Below, piece by piece: positions 38,031 through 48,522 of a stretch of 64,000 bases of DNA. Every line of letters starts with the position of its first letter. Position 1 is the first letter of the stretch. A program made the position numbers and the translations under genes. The DNA is from Euglena gracilis (taxonomy: Eukaryota > Euglenida > Euglenophyceae > Euglenales), in the NCBI GenBank assembly GCA_039621445.1, contig CP154956.1:32213437-32277436 (forward strand), in the 5' to 3' direction. The notes below the pieces were generated by a model, which worked only from the letters and a program-made list of their open reading frames with translations, was not told where the DNA came from and made no database searches.

Positions 38031-39149
38031 AAATTTTGAGGTGCTGTTACCCCCCCCAAATAATACCCCCCCCTCGGGCCGGGACTTCAGGCGAAAAAAC
38101 AATACCCCGGGGGGGTGTTATTGGGGGGTTAGAAGCACCCAGCCTCTGCAATTGATGAGCGACGAGGAGCCGAGGTGGAGAGGGTGGCGAGCAGACGCAG
38201 GATACAAAGGGTCAGAGTCGATTTTTTTCAGCCTTCTTGCTGGCCCAGCAACAAACAAGACACCCATCATTGACCATCTTTGGCTGCGCTGGCAGCACCC
38301 CCCAGGCTTCGATATAAGGGCAGGTGGGGGGATCGGAGGGAGGGGGGACCCCCCCCCCGGTCCAGGAGGGGGGATTGGGGGGGACATCTCGCAAACTGGT
38401 CTGGGTGACAAATTTTCGACCCGGCACGAAAACATGGCGAAATTTTTTTGACCGTCCCCGAATGTCCAAAATTGCCATTTTTAGAGACTTTTTGGGCAAA
38501 CAAAATTCAAAAAAGCAAAAAAAAATTGGCGCATAGCGTTGGAAGGAAAATTTGACCTTTTGCGGGTCCTCCCCCTCTGCTCCAGGAGAGGGGGGGGACA
38601 CCCTCTCCCAAACCCCCCCCAAAATAAGACCCCCAGGTTCATTTCATGGGAAGGTGGGTCATTGCTGGAAAGCCCGAGGGGGGTCCATTTTATGGATTAT
38701 TGCTGGAAAAATTTTCAACCCCCAAAATGTCCAAAAATGCTCTCCAAAAACATCAATTTTCGAAAAATTTGGCGCTTCGCATCAGACAAATAATATAAAC
38801 CCCCCCCCCCCCCCGCTGAGGACCGACTTCGGCCGCCCAAATAATAAACCCCCCTCTGGCAGTTGTGAAGGCACAGAAAAAAAACAGGAAAAACACAGCA
38901 GAAATGTTGTAAAAAATTACAGAACTGGATGAAACTGGTGCATAAAATATCCCAAAAAAGTACCAATTTTTCAAAAATATCCCCCAAAAAACACCAAAAA
39001 AGTGACCATTGGAGCCTGTGGAGGGTTTTGAGGCGGATTTTTGACTTCGAAAATTAAATAATAAACCAGGTTTTGAATAGTGCTGAGCTCTTGATAAGCG
39101 TGCACCCACCCCTTCATTGACCCACCCATATAAACCGGCCCACTCCATG
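38031..39149. repeat. C/G-run dispersed repeats
   Basis: Contains a TTCGATATAAGGGCAGGTGG unit (38288-38360) related to 50610, 52807 and 53190, and an AAATAATA-CCCCCC unit repeated near 38060 and 38800. Nothing coding. Confidence 0.6.
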
Positions 39150-39932
39150 GAGCTCTTTTGACTGAAATGCAAGGGTTTTGTGACCAAAACGGGAGGCCAG
39201 GGGGTCAAAAAAAACGCTCGTTTTGGCTCAAAAAAACACCTTTTCCGGGTCCGGGAGGCCAAAAAAAAACGGTTTCGGGCAAAAAAATGTTTCGACTTTT
39301 TTCCACTTTTTTGACCCGAAAATCACCCAAAGTCAATGGGTTGGCAAGCCCAAAACACGGGGCGAAAAACACTTATTTTCGGCTCAAAAAATTTTCGGCT
39401 CAAAAATAGTTTTTCCGGGTCCAGGAGGCCAAAAAACATTATTTCGGGCAAAAAAATTTTCGATTTTTTCCGACTTTTTTGACCGAAACCAGCCAAATCG
39501 GACAGTGGAAAAAGTGTACAAAATGGCCAAAATTGGCCGAAAAACGGCCGTATCTCGGGCTAGGCGGTGAGCAACGGGGAAACCAAAATCCCAGTAGATG
39601 GGGCGTTCCAAGGGCTTCAATTTAGGTCTCCGGACATTTCCTTTGATTTTGCATCATTTTCGAGAAATTTTGAAAACATCGATTTTTTGACCCCCCACCC
39701 CCCGAAAACGGCTAAGTCGGACAGTGGGAAAAGTGTACAAAACGGCCATCTGCGCCGAAAACGGCCGTATCTCGGGCCAGGCGGGGAGTTGGGGTCAAAA
39801 CCAGGTGATTCGGAAACTAGAAATACAGTCGCTCGCGACTGAAAAAAAAATTCTGGGAACCGGGCCGGGATCATGGTGATAATCCGCGGTTTTCACAGTC
39901 TACCCAGGGGGGGGGGGGCGGGGGCGCAAGGC
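39150..39932 (-). repeat. Long dispersed repeat, copy c (interrupted)
   Basis: Inverted copy of 33825-34680. It breaks off at 39932 and resumes at about 41399-41495 (AAGCTTCGCTCTTACTCTA, GAGCTCAGCGACCC), so the element between was inserted into it. Confidence 0.7.
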
Positions 39933-41398
39933 GGTAGACTGGGGGGGGGGGGGGTAGTGGGTAGTCGGCCGACTAGTCGGCCGACTACCCAATTGGTCCA
40001 CCGACTAGTCCTAGTCGGTAGCTAGTCGGCGAGACAGGGGGGGGGGGGGAAGTGGGTAGTCGGCCAACTAGTCGGCCGACTACCCACTCTAATGTACTAA
40101 CGGGTCAAAACCGCCGACTTTTAAGCCCCCCCCCCATGAACAAAATCCAATGGAACCTAGTCGGTGGCTAGTCGGCGGTCATAAAAATGGTCTGTGGCGG
40201 GCCCAAATCACCCGGAAATGGTCCAGATGGGTCCAAATAAGTGTCTTACGCCTAAATAAACACCCCCAGATGGAAATCTTTGGTCAGTGGGGGGTCGGTG
40301 GGCCCTTGATGGGGTCCGGAGGGGTAAAAAACCAATGACGAAACAGGGATTACATTAAAATCCTTTAGAAATGCAATCTGCAATCTGCGTTTTGCATCAC
40401 GAGAGGCAGAAAACTCCCCCCTCCACCCCAATCCGAGACTCAAATAACAAAATCCCTTCTGTGTTGGCAACATACTCGGGGGCTAAGTCGTTTTTGTGGC
40501 TCACTTTGGCATAGGCGGGGGGGGCTCCGGCCCCCCCCCGCACCCCCCCCTCAAATAACAAAATCCCTTCTGTGTTTGCAACAGACTCCGGGGCTACGTC
40601 GTTTTTGTGGCTCACTTTGGCATAGGCGGGGGGGGGGCTCCGCCCCCCCCGCACCCCCCCCCTCAAATAACAAAATCCCTTCTCTGTTGGCAACATATTC
40701 GGGGGCTAAGTCGTTTTTGTGGCTCACTTTGGCATAGGCGGGGGGGGCTCCGCCCCCCCCGCACCCCCCCCTCAAATAACAAAATCCCTTCTCTGTTGGC
40801 AACATATTCGGGGGCTAAGTCGTTTTTGTGGCTAACTTTGGCATAGGCGGGGGGGGCTCTGCCCCCCCCCACCCGGCCCCCCCCTCAAATAAAAAACTCC
40901 CTTCTGTGTTGGCAACATACTCGGGGGATAAGTCGTTTTTGTGGCTCACTTTGGCATAGGCGGGGGGGGCTCCGCCCCCCCCCCCCCGCACCCCCCCTCA
41001 AATAACAAAATCCCTTCTATGTTGGCAATAGACTTGGAGGGATAAGACCCTTTTTTTGTGCAAATTTTGACTTATATTGAAAATTCAATGGGGAGAGGTG
41101 TACTTTTGTCAAAAGTGGCCCAAAATGGACATTTTCCCCCAATTTTTTTGCATATTCACCCCCGATTGGGGGGTTCTGGAGCCATTTGGGTGGGTTTTGA
41201 CCGGCGTTGAGGTGATTTAGACAAATTTTTTTCCCAGGGGGGGGCTTAAAAGTCGGCGGTTTTGACCCGTTAGTACATTAGAGTGGGTAGTCGGCCGACT
41301 AGTCGGCCGACTACCCACTACCCCCCCGCCGACTAGCTACCGACCAATTAGTCGGCCGACTAGTCGGCCGACTACCCACTACCCCCCCCCAGTCTACC
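39933..41398. mobile_element. Foldback-type element with palindromic inverted ends
   Basis: Ends GGTAGACTGGGGG (39933) and its complement (to 41398) lead into long inverted repeats of roughly 180-200 bp. These contain the palindrome GTAGTCGGCCGACT|AGTCGGCCGACTAC and TACTAACGGGTCAAAACCGC. The interior holds a tandem array (40441-41045). It interrupts a dispersed repeat. No clear target duplication and no transposase, so non-autonomous. Confidence 0.65.
40441..41045. repeat. Tandem array, about 111-bp unit, G-run/C-run hairpins
   Basis: Units begin near 40441, 40552, 40664, 40773, 40886 and 40999 (CAAATAACAAAATCCC). Each ends in GGCGGGGGG-CTCCG-CCCCCC, able to fold into a G/C hairpin. Related inverted units are in the arrays at 59604 and 61716. 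Confidence 0.85.
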
Positions 41399-41723
41399 GT
41401 TTGGCACTGGGGGCGGGGGAGGGGGTTGGACCCCCCCTTTTCCCTGGTGGTAAGCTTCGCTCTTACTCTACGGAGATAAGAGCTCAGCGACCCCCCCAAA
41501 TAATAACCCCCCCTGGACCCCGACTTCAAGTGTCCAAATAATAAACCGGGGGGTTTATTATTTGGGGGGTTTAGGGGAAGATATGCTGCATTGTGTGAAA
41601 ACTGTCCCAAAATGGCAGATTTACCACCCAAAGTGCCCCATTTTCAAAAATCCGGCGCTTTGCACCGGATGGGAGGTCTTATTTATGGGGTGGGTCCATT
41701 TCATGGATTTTGCTTGGAGCGGC
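41399..41723. repeat. Remainder of copy c plus a dispersed unit
   Basis: 41399-41495 completes the interrupted repeat. 41580-41720 (GTGTGAAAACTGTCCCAAAA...TTTCATGGATTTTGC) recurs at 52095-52225 and 54145-54270. Confidence 0.65.
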
Positions 41724-42960
41724 CAGGGGGTCGCTGAGCTCTTGTCCCTTTATGGGTGAGAGCGAAGCTCACCACTGAGGAAAAGGGGGGTCGAACCCCT
41801 CCCCCCCCCCCTCGCCCCCTGGGTCGGGGCCACCTCGGGAACCAGCGAATTATCACCATGACCCTGGCCTGGTTCCCGGATTTTTTTTCAGTCGCGAGCG
41901 ACTGGATTTCTAGTTTCCGAATCACCTCCGTTTGACCCAACTCCCCGCCAGGCCGGAGTTGTTCACCCGCAAAGGGTCCAAACCGGGTAGGATTGGCCCG
42001 CCTCCCCTCCCTCTTCCAACTGCCATTTCGCCGGGGTCCAAAAATGGGTCAAAAAATTAATTTTTCGAAAATATCTCGAGAAAACGTGCATTATTTCCGG
42101 AAATGTCGGTGTGACGAAATGCACCCCCCGAGGCCCTCTATCACCCCCCGTTCGCCGTTTTGGCTGCTGACACGCGGCCCAAAACAGCCCAAATCGGGAA
42201 TTTTTGGGCCGTTTTTTGGGGGGGTCAAAAAATAGATTTCTTCCAAAATATACCATGGTTTACTTTTCCCCCGACTCTTTGCCCGAGTTACGGCCATTTT
42301 TCGGCCAATTTTGGCCCATTTCCGGGGCCATTTTCAGCTGCTTTCGGGGTCAAAATTTGGTCCAAATTATCTCGGAAATGATGCGAAATCAAAGGAAATG
42401 TCCAGAGACCTAAATTGAAGCCCTTACAATGCCCCACCTAACCGTATTTTGATTTCCCCGAAACTCCCTGCCTAGCCCGAGTTACAGCCATTTTTCGGCC
42501 AATTTTGGTCATTTTGTACAGTTTTGGCCTGTTTTGACTAGCCGTGTTGACCATTTTTGACCATGAATATGGCCAAAACGGCTAGTCAAAACGGGCCAAA
42601 ACTGTAGTTTTGACCATTTTTGCCCCAAAAAAGGTCGAAAAAAATCGGAAAATTTTTTGGCCCGAAACGATGTTTTTTGGGCCTCCCGGACCCGGGGAAC
42701 CTGTTTTTGAGCCCAAAATGAGCGTTTTTCAACCCCCCGGCTCCCCATTTTTGGCCCAAAACCCATGGAGTTTGAGTCAACAACAGGTCAAAAAAAGTCG
42801 AAAAAATCGAAAAAAAAATTGTTTGCCCGAAACGATGTTTTTGGGCCGACCCGGAAAACCTGTTTTTGGGCCGAAAATGAGCGTTTTTCAACCCCCCGTT
42901 TTGGCCCAAAACCCATAGGGTTTGGGCCAAAAACAATCTAAAAATCAAAAAAAACAAAAA
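41724..42960 (+). repeat. Long dispersed repeat, copy d
   Basis: Same orientation as copy a and longer. It includes an internal near-duplicate around 42610-42760 and 42785-42920 (AAACGATGTTTTT...CTGTTTTTG). No coding sequence. Confidence 0.7.
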
Positions 42961-43014
42961 AACCGGGTATGGGGCGCATGGGGGGGGTTAACATTTCAGA
43001 AATTACTGTAAAAT

Positions 43015-43110
43015 TACTGAAAGTTACCGTAAATAGCAAGTGTATAATTTGTAAATTAAAAAAACTGAAAGTTACCGTAAATAGCAAGTGTATAATTTGT
43101 AAATTATAAA
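43015..43110. repeat. Tandem duplication, about 50 bp
   Basis: Two copies of CTGAAAGTTACCGTAAATAG...TATAATTTGTAAATTA. Confidence 0.85.
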
Positions 43111-44058
43111 TTATGCGAAATTTGCAATGCTAATCTTTTCGGCCTTCCATTGCGGGCAAGTCCCATTACGAGCTCAGCACTATTCAAAGCCTGGTCTTAT
43201 TTGGGGGGGTTACACCTTCCTTATATTGAACCATGCCCCACCGGGGTGCTCCTGCGGCTTGGCTGGGCAACCGGGGCTGGCGGTCTGCAAAACCTTCAAG
43301 ACATGCATGTTTGGAACCCACCAGAATATCTTCCTGCTGCTCTGTTGCCGGTTGTTTGACATGTGACGGGGAGGGGGAATTTTGATGGATTACAGGAGAG
43401 TTTCAACCCAATAAATTCCAATTAGAAACGGTCCATTTTGGCATGTGCTCGGGAAGACAGCACATAATGGGGGGGGGGTAGGACAACCCGGGGTCTGGGA
43501 CCCCCCCCCTGGGAACAAAAAAAATATCTTCCTCTCTAGCGCTTCGGAAATTTCTGGGCAAATTTTGGCCAATTTTTCAAAATGTGCGAAAATGTGGCTT
43601 TGGGGGCTTTTGAGATTTTTGGGCTTTAAACCGATTTTTTTTCTGGTGCAAAAAATTTGTACAAGGGGGTTTTGAAGGGGGGGGTCTGCACTCCCCTGCG
43701 ATGCACTTTGGCTTCTGCCTGGTTTATTGCCTGGCACTGCATTCCACTTCTGGCCCTTTTTTGAAACAACTCCCAATGATTGTCCGACCCCATTTCACTG
43801 GGACGTGATACTTCCATTTCATTTGTCCTTTCCCTCCCCCTTTGGCTCCCCTTTGGGTTTTTGGCTCCCCTTTGTGTCCCATGTCTGGACCCCGCACCGG
43901 TACAAAACCAATGTTCACTTAATACCCTGGGGCCATCTGATGCTGACCCACCAGGGGTGACCAACAACAAAAGCCACCCAAATGTGCAGTGCAAAGTGGC
44001 AAAGAAGGAGGCCGAGGAAGGGGATTTGATTAGAGGGAAATGCGTTGGGGGCGTTGGG
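43111..44058. other. Intergenic DNA, weak coding-like traces
   Basis: A + strand frame at 43195-43360 (LHLPYIEPCPTGVLLRLG) looks mildly protein-like but is isolated. The rest is C/G runs and pyrimidine-rich DNA that would lie downstream of the exon at 44059. Confidence 0.3.
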
Positions 44059-44343
44059 TCAGGTCGGCTTTGGGCGCTTGTCCTTCGACGCGTTGCTGAC
44101 TCTGACAGGGATCAACTGGGCCAGGGGGCTCACTTCCTTTTTGTCAGGATTGGCTGCCTCTGCCGCTCGGAGCAGGATCTCCGTTGCCTGCTTTGAGTTG
44201 CCAGAATACATTTTGTACTCCCGGATGGACACCATTTCCGGTTCATTGATGTTGGCATTTTGGCAGCCCAGGAGGTGGGTGGCAGTGTTGACGTAGAAGA
44301 TGGGCCGGGGACCAGGCAGTTGCTTTAGCTTTACAAGGGAAGG
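44059..44343 (-). CDS. Candidate terminal exon of an unrecognised gene
   Basis: On the - strand, a pyrimidine tract (TTCTTTCCCCTTCCCTTG) followed by AG acceptors near 44325-44332 leads into about 90 codons with ordinary protein composition: QLPGPRPIFYVNTATHLLGC, EPEMVSIREYKMYSGNS, QATEILLRAAEAANPDKKE, VSPLAQLIPVRV, ending in TGA at 44059-44061. There is no ATG, so upstream exons would be needed. The preceding DNA (44345-44440) is intron-like simple sequence (ACTTAACTTTACTT). I do not recognise the family. It may be a fragment of a cellular gene or a pseudogene. Confidence 0.45.
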   Translation of the reverse strand, partial: PSLVKLKQLPGPRPIFYVNTATHLLGCQNANINEPEMVSIREYKMYSGNSKQATEILLRAAEAANPDKKEVSPLAQLIPVRVSNASKDKRPKPT

Positions 44344-45670
44344 GGAAAGAACTGTACTTACTACTCACTTAACTTGCTACTACTTTCTCACTTCACTTGA
44401 CTTTAACTTTACTTACTTTTACTTAACTTTACAACAGGGAAGGTGGAATCCAAAGTAGGGGAAACACATCATGGACTCTCAAAAAATGTGACACAGAAAA
44501 ATCACAAAAAAATCAAAACAAATGCAAAAAAAATGCAAGTTCCATGTGAAATCCTTTAGGAGCTCCCTCGGGCTGTAAACTTCCTGCTGGAGACTTAGAA
44601 AAAATCACCTCCAGGAAATTTTCTCCATTTTGCATAAAAATTGCAAACTGCTTGCCAAAAAAAAATGCAAAAAAAGCCAAAATTTGACAAAATTTTTGGT
44701 CCCAGACGAAAATCGGGTCCAAAATGAGGAATATTCATGTTCAGTAATCAAAAAATCATTGGGAAAAAAACACAAAAAAATTGCAAAAAAAAAGGAAAAA
44801 AGCAAATTTTGCCAAAATTGAAGAAAAAAAAACACACAACAAAAAAACGTGCAAAGACGTGATTAAAGACGCGATTGTGTTCCCCCTCCCCTGTCCAAAG
44901 CAAAAAAAAAAAAACAAGTTTCCAATGCTTTTTGCACCAAGAGGGGGAAATCCCCCTCAAGCCCAAAACCCAAAACTCATACCTTCACTTTACCTTTTGG
45001 CCTGGGCTAAAAAAAAGTGGGTCACTCCGAAGAAACAAACCAGCCTGCCCCCAAGATTAAAAAAAAAAGGCAAAAGGGCTTCAGCAATTGTCTTGCCGGG
45101 ACACCGCAATGGTTGCATCATCTGGCCTGTGGAAAACAAACTTCAAGCAGAAACGTGTTCTCCCTACCTGGGTCGAGAACATGTACGTCCCCTTCAACCA
45201 AGGCTTCCTGTCCATTTCAGAGGCAATATTTTCCGGACCCATCCTACCCCTGGGGCCCAGGGGGACGCATTTTTGGGGATCAACCCATCCAACCCAATTT
45301 CGGGGTCCAAGGAGGCTCCTAGGAGGCTCCGAGGAGCCTCCAAGGAGGCAAAAGTTAGGATTCCACTTTTGCGGTTAGACCTGGTCAATTTTGGGGTCAA
45401 AATTTTTTCGGTGCGTTGCGCCGAAAAAAAAGCCAAAATGGCCAAAACCTTGTCTCCAAGGGGGACAAGGCTTGGGGGCCCCCCGGGAAGAGGTGGTCCG
45501 GTGGACCCACCCGCCCTGCCCCACCCTTCACTTCAAACCTTTAAAAAATCTCTGGCCACGGACCAGTTCTTTGACAAGATTGTTTTTGAAAAAGGCGATC
45601 TGAAAAACTATAACAAAAACACTTCGAAAAACCCTTAAAACTTTGATTCCCAAGGGGGGGTCGCACATAG
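44344..45670. other. A-rich and mixed intergenic DNA
   Basis: 44345-44450 is (CTTTA/ACTTAA)-type simple sequence; 44480-44900 is A-rich. A + strand stretch at 45088-45290 (VASSGLWKTNFKQKRVLPTW) is coding-like but lies beside other open frames, so it is not called. Confidence 0.35.
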
Positions 45671-46152
45671 GGGTTCATTGCGGGAGATTGGTGATCGATT
45701 TGTTTGTGAGTGGCCATAAGAAGATGCATGGGTTAATGCTGTTGTAACACGGGTGAGCGCTGTTGTCCATCGGTAAACACGGTTGCCCTCGGGTAAACAT
45801 GTTTATGCGCTTAGTCCGCCTACGGCCTTATGGGGGGGGGGGGCTGCCCCCTTTCAGGCAAAATTCCTTTACGACCAGGGGTTTTCTTAAGATCCCCCGG
45901 GGGGGTCCAGCCTCCGGCTCAGACAATTGCTTAAGCACTGACCAACCCCCCCCCCGGGGGGGTGGGTGACTGGTTTTTTCAAAGTGACTGACTGGTTTTT
46001 GGCCCGGACCCCTCCCCCGGGGGGGGGGGGGGGGGTCGGCCAGGAGTGGGCAAAAGTGGCTTGAGTGACCCCGGCGCCAAAGGCACCGGAAAATTTTTTT
46101 GGGCCTAAAATGGCCTAAAGTGACTGGAAAGTGGCCGTTTTTCTGAGTGGCC

Positions 46153-46430
46153 GACCCCCTTAGTTGCACTAAGGCTTCTTGTCTGTTTATGGCCGGCGCT
46201 AACTTCGCTTCTGGCCCAGTTTGCTGCGTGGTGAGTGGCCAGGGACCCCTTACACCAGTCCTCTTTTGTTGCTCCCCCTGGCCGGGTGAGCAACTCTGGT
46301 GTAATTCCAGCGCTGTAGGGACAGACCCTCACCTGGGGTGGTTGGTGTGGTTCCCGTGGGTGGGTCTGCGCCCTTGCGCCCCAGTGCTGCTCTTGCCTCC
46401 TGCCCTCTTCCCAGTTTTCTGGGTGGGGGG
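46153..46430 (+). repeat. 278-bp direct repeat, first copy
   Basis: Matches 47093-47370 at offset 940, nearly identical (TAGTTGCACTAAGGCTTC at 46161 and 47101). The 660 bp between contains a GC-rich - strand frame (46851-46474) rich in Pro and Tyr, not recognised. Confidence 0.85.
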
Positions 46431-47092
46431 TGCACGGCACAACGCCATGACTTGAAAAAATTCCAATGTGGCCTCACGGTCCCCGCGGCTTAGGTAAAAC
46501 CCGGGTCCACCAAGGATCGGCATAGGGCGGGTGTGGCGGGTGGGTAGGTGCTGCTGGGTACCAATAGTTCCTTACATAATGGTACCTGCGCTCCATAGCC
46601 CTGTACGGGGGTGGTTTGGGCGGTCCCTGCCTCGAGGGTGGCGGTACAACTCTCTGCAGGCTTCCCCTTGGGGTTGGATTGCTGGGGGTGGTCGCTCCTA
46701 CTAGGCTGGCGAGCCCGGAAGGCCCCCCTGCAACATGTCCCCCGGGCGGTCGCACGACAGCGCCATGCCCCCCTAACGAGGCATCAGAGTCGCGTTTTCT
46801 GCTGCTGGTCTCCATGGGGGGTTCCCTCTGTCTTCCCCTCGCTCCCCCCATTTTCCCTTCTGGCCACAGGGGTGGGCCGGGCTGGTCAAGGCCACCAGGG
46901 GTACCCGGGTGGGCTAGTCAAGACCCTCTGGGGCACCCGGACACCAAAGCGACGGCGATTCGAGGCCTTGGGCACCCTAGCTTTGGCGACGTTCCCACCA
47001 CTGCCACACACCACCTAAAATCATCACAAATGGTGTGTGGTCACCGCTTCTGGCTGCCACGTGAGTACGTGGCCCCACGGCTTGCGTGGGTG

Positions 47093-47370
47093 GTCCCCCT
47101 TAGTTGCACTAAGGCTTCTTGTCTGTTTATGGCCGGCGCTAACTTCGCTTCTGGCCCAGTTTGCTGCGTGGTGAGTGGCCAGGGACCCCTTACACCAGTC
47201 CTCTTTTGTTGCTCCCCCTGGCCGGGTGAGTAACTCTGGTGTAATTCCAGCGCTGTAGGGACATACACTCACCTTGTGTGGTTGGTGTGGTTCCCGTGGG
47301 TGGGTCTACACCCTTGCGCCCCAGTGCTGCTCTTGCCTCCTGCCCTCTTCCCACTTTTCTGTGTGGGGGA
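47093..47370 (+). repeat. 278-bp direct repeat, second copy
   Basis: See 46153-46430. It is followed by C/G-run units with ACTGACTGGTTTTT (47400-47540), shared with 45950-46010 and, inverted, 51710-51900. Confidence 0.85.
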
Positions 47371-48009
47371 TGCATGGCGCAGGCCGACCCCCCCCGGCCG
47401 ACCCCCCCGGGGGGTAGTGACTGGCTGGTTTTTTGAAAATGAGTGACTGACTGGTTTTTAAAAAGGTGGAGTGACCCCCCTCCCCCCCCCCCGGGGTCGG
47501 TAAGCAATTGTATGCTCCGGCTGGCAAAAAGGCTGCTGGCTGGACCCCCCAGGATAGGGATAGGGGATAGGGGGGGGGAGGAGGGGGGTCCGGGGCTGGA
47601 GGGGCTGGGCTGGGCTGGGTCGAATGAAAAACAAAATTTTCTAAACATTTTTGCCTTCTCGACATTTTGATGGATGGATCTAGATCAAGGCTGGGGGGGG
47701 GGGGCTGTGATGGAGGAAGCTGTGATGAGAAAAAACTGCAGGGATAGTTGACCTGGGCAGCCCAGTTGGCTGGTCAGCCTTCAGCCGGCTGGTCCGGCCT
47801 CTGGCCGGGCTGGACCCAACTTTATTTCACTCGACCCGGGGGGGATCCCAGCCCCGATTTGGGCTGCTGGCTGGATTTGAGCTGATGGCTGGCTGCACCC
47901 CCCCCCCGGGGATGGGGTCCACTCCGGCTCAAGAAATCCCCTGTTTACGACGCTGAAAAAAAATTCCAAATAACCTAATAATATAATAATGTACCCGCCA
48001 CCCCCCCCC

Positions 48010-48175
48010 CTTGTTGTACGACCGGGTTCCTGCAACCGGCGACCAGGGGGGGTGGTCGTAACACCCCCATAACCTGCAACCGAGGGGTGGTCGTAAATGA
48101 GGGGTGGTCGTACGACAAGGGGGGGGGGGGGCGGGACGACGACAAGGGGGGGGGGGGCGTACGACAAGGGGGAAA
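48010..48175 (+). repeat. CGACC/ACCTGCAACC dispersed unit
   Basis: GACCGGGTTCCTGCAACC and GTCGTAACACCCCCATAACC recur at 51980, 52270, 54027 and 54310, ending in G runs. Confidence 0.7.
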
Positions 48176-48522
48176 ACGCCAGGGCTAACACACGGAATAT
48201 CCCCTGGTTTGCAGCATAATCAGCAATTGGGGAGGAAATCGCTTAGACTCACTCCAAAGCAAAATGCAATGGGTATTGGCAATGCATTCACAAAACAACC
48301 TCCATAAAAATTGTTATCCCCAACTCCCAAATGGGGGTTTTTGAAAGCGTATTGGTGGGTTTCGGGTCGTTTTGCAAGATATGTCAAAAAAATTGGTGTG
48401 GGGCTTAAAAACTTTTCAAAAGGGGGGGGTGCAGGCCGATTAGTCAGCCCGACCACAAAAGGTTGCTGGCGACCATTTTCTAGCGACTAGTCGTAGCGAC
48501 CACCAGCCAATTTCCTTCTCGG

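Larger units (their letters stand above)
45672..48522. mobile_element. Possible large foldback element of the same family
   Basis: The left end GTTCATTGCGGGAGATTGGTG and right end CCAATTTCCTTCTCGGGCCC resemble the ends of the 61309-62617 element. The flanks CACATAGGG and TACATGGGG are a possible imperfect 9-bp target duplication. The interior holds C/G-run repeats and a 278-bp direct repeat pair. No transposase seen. Confidence 0.35.

Noticed and set aside
40441-41045. Regularly spaced repeats that might suggest a CRISPR array
   Set aside because: Units are head-to-tail tandem copies without unique spacers, in a eukaryotic context, with no cas genes.
37321-43000. Many Phe/Lys/Pro-rich frames across the long dispersed repeats
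   Set aside because: Composition follows TTTTT, CCCC and GGGG runs, and they appear in several frames and both strands.
45088-45330. Protein-like + strand frame VASSGLWKTNFKQ
   Set aside because: Two other frames over the same DNA look equally plausible, there is no splice or start evidence, and it runs into C/G-run DNA.
46474-47233. GC-rich open frames between and within the 278-bp repeats
   Set aside because: Open because of low stop density at high GC; no domain, and frames on both strands compete.
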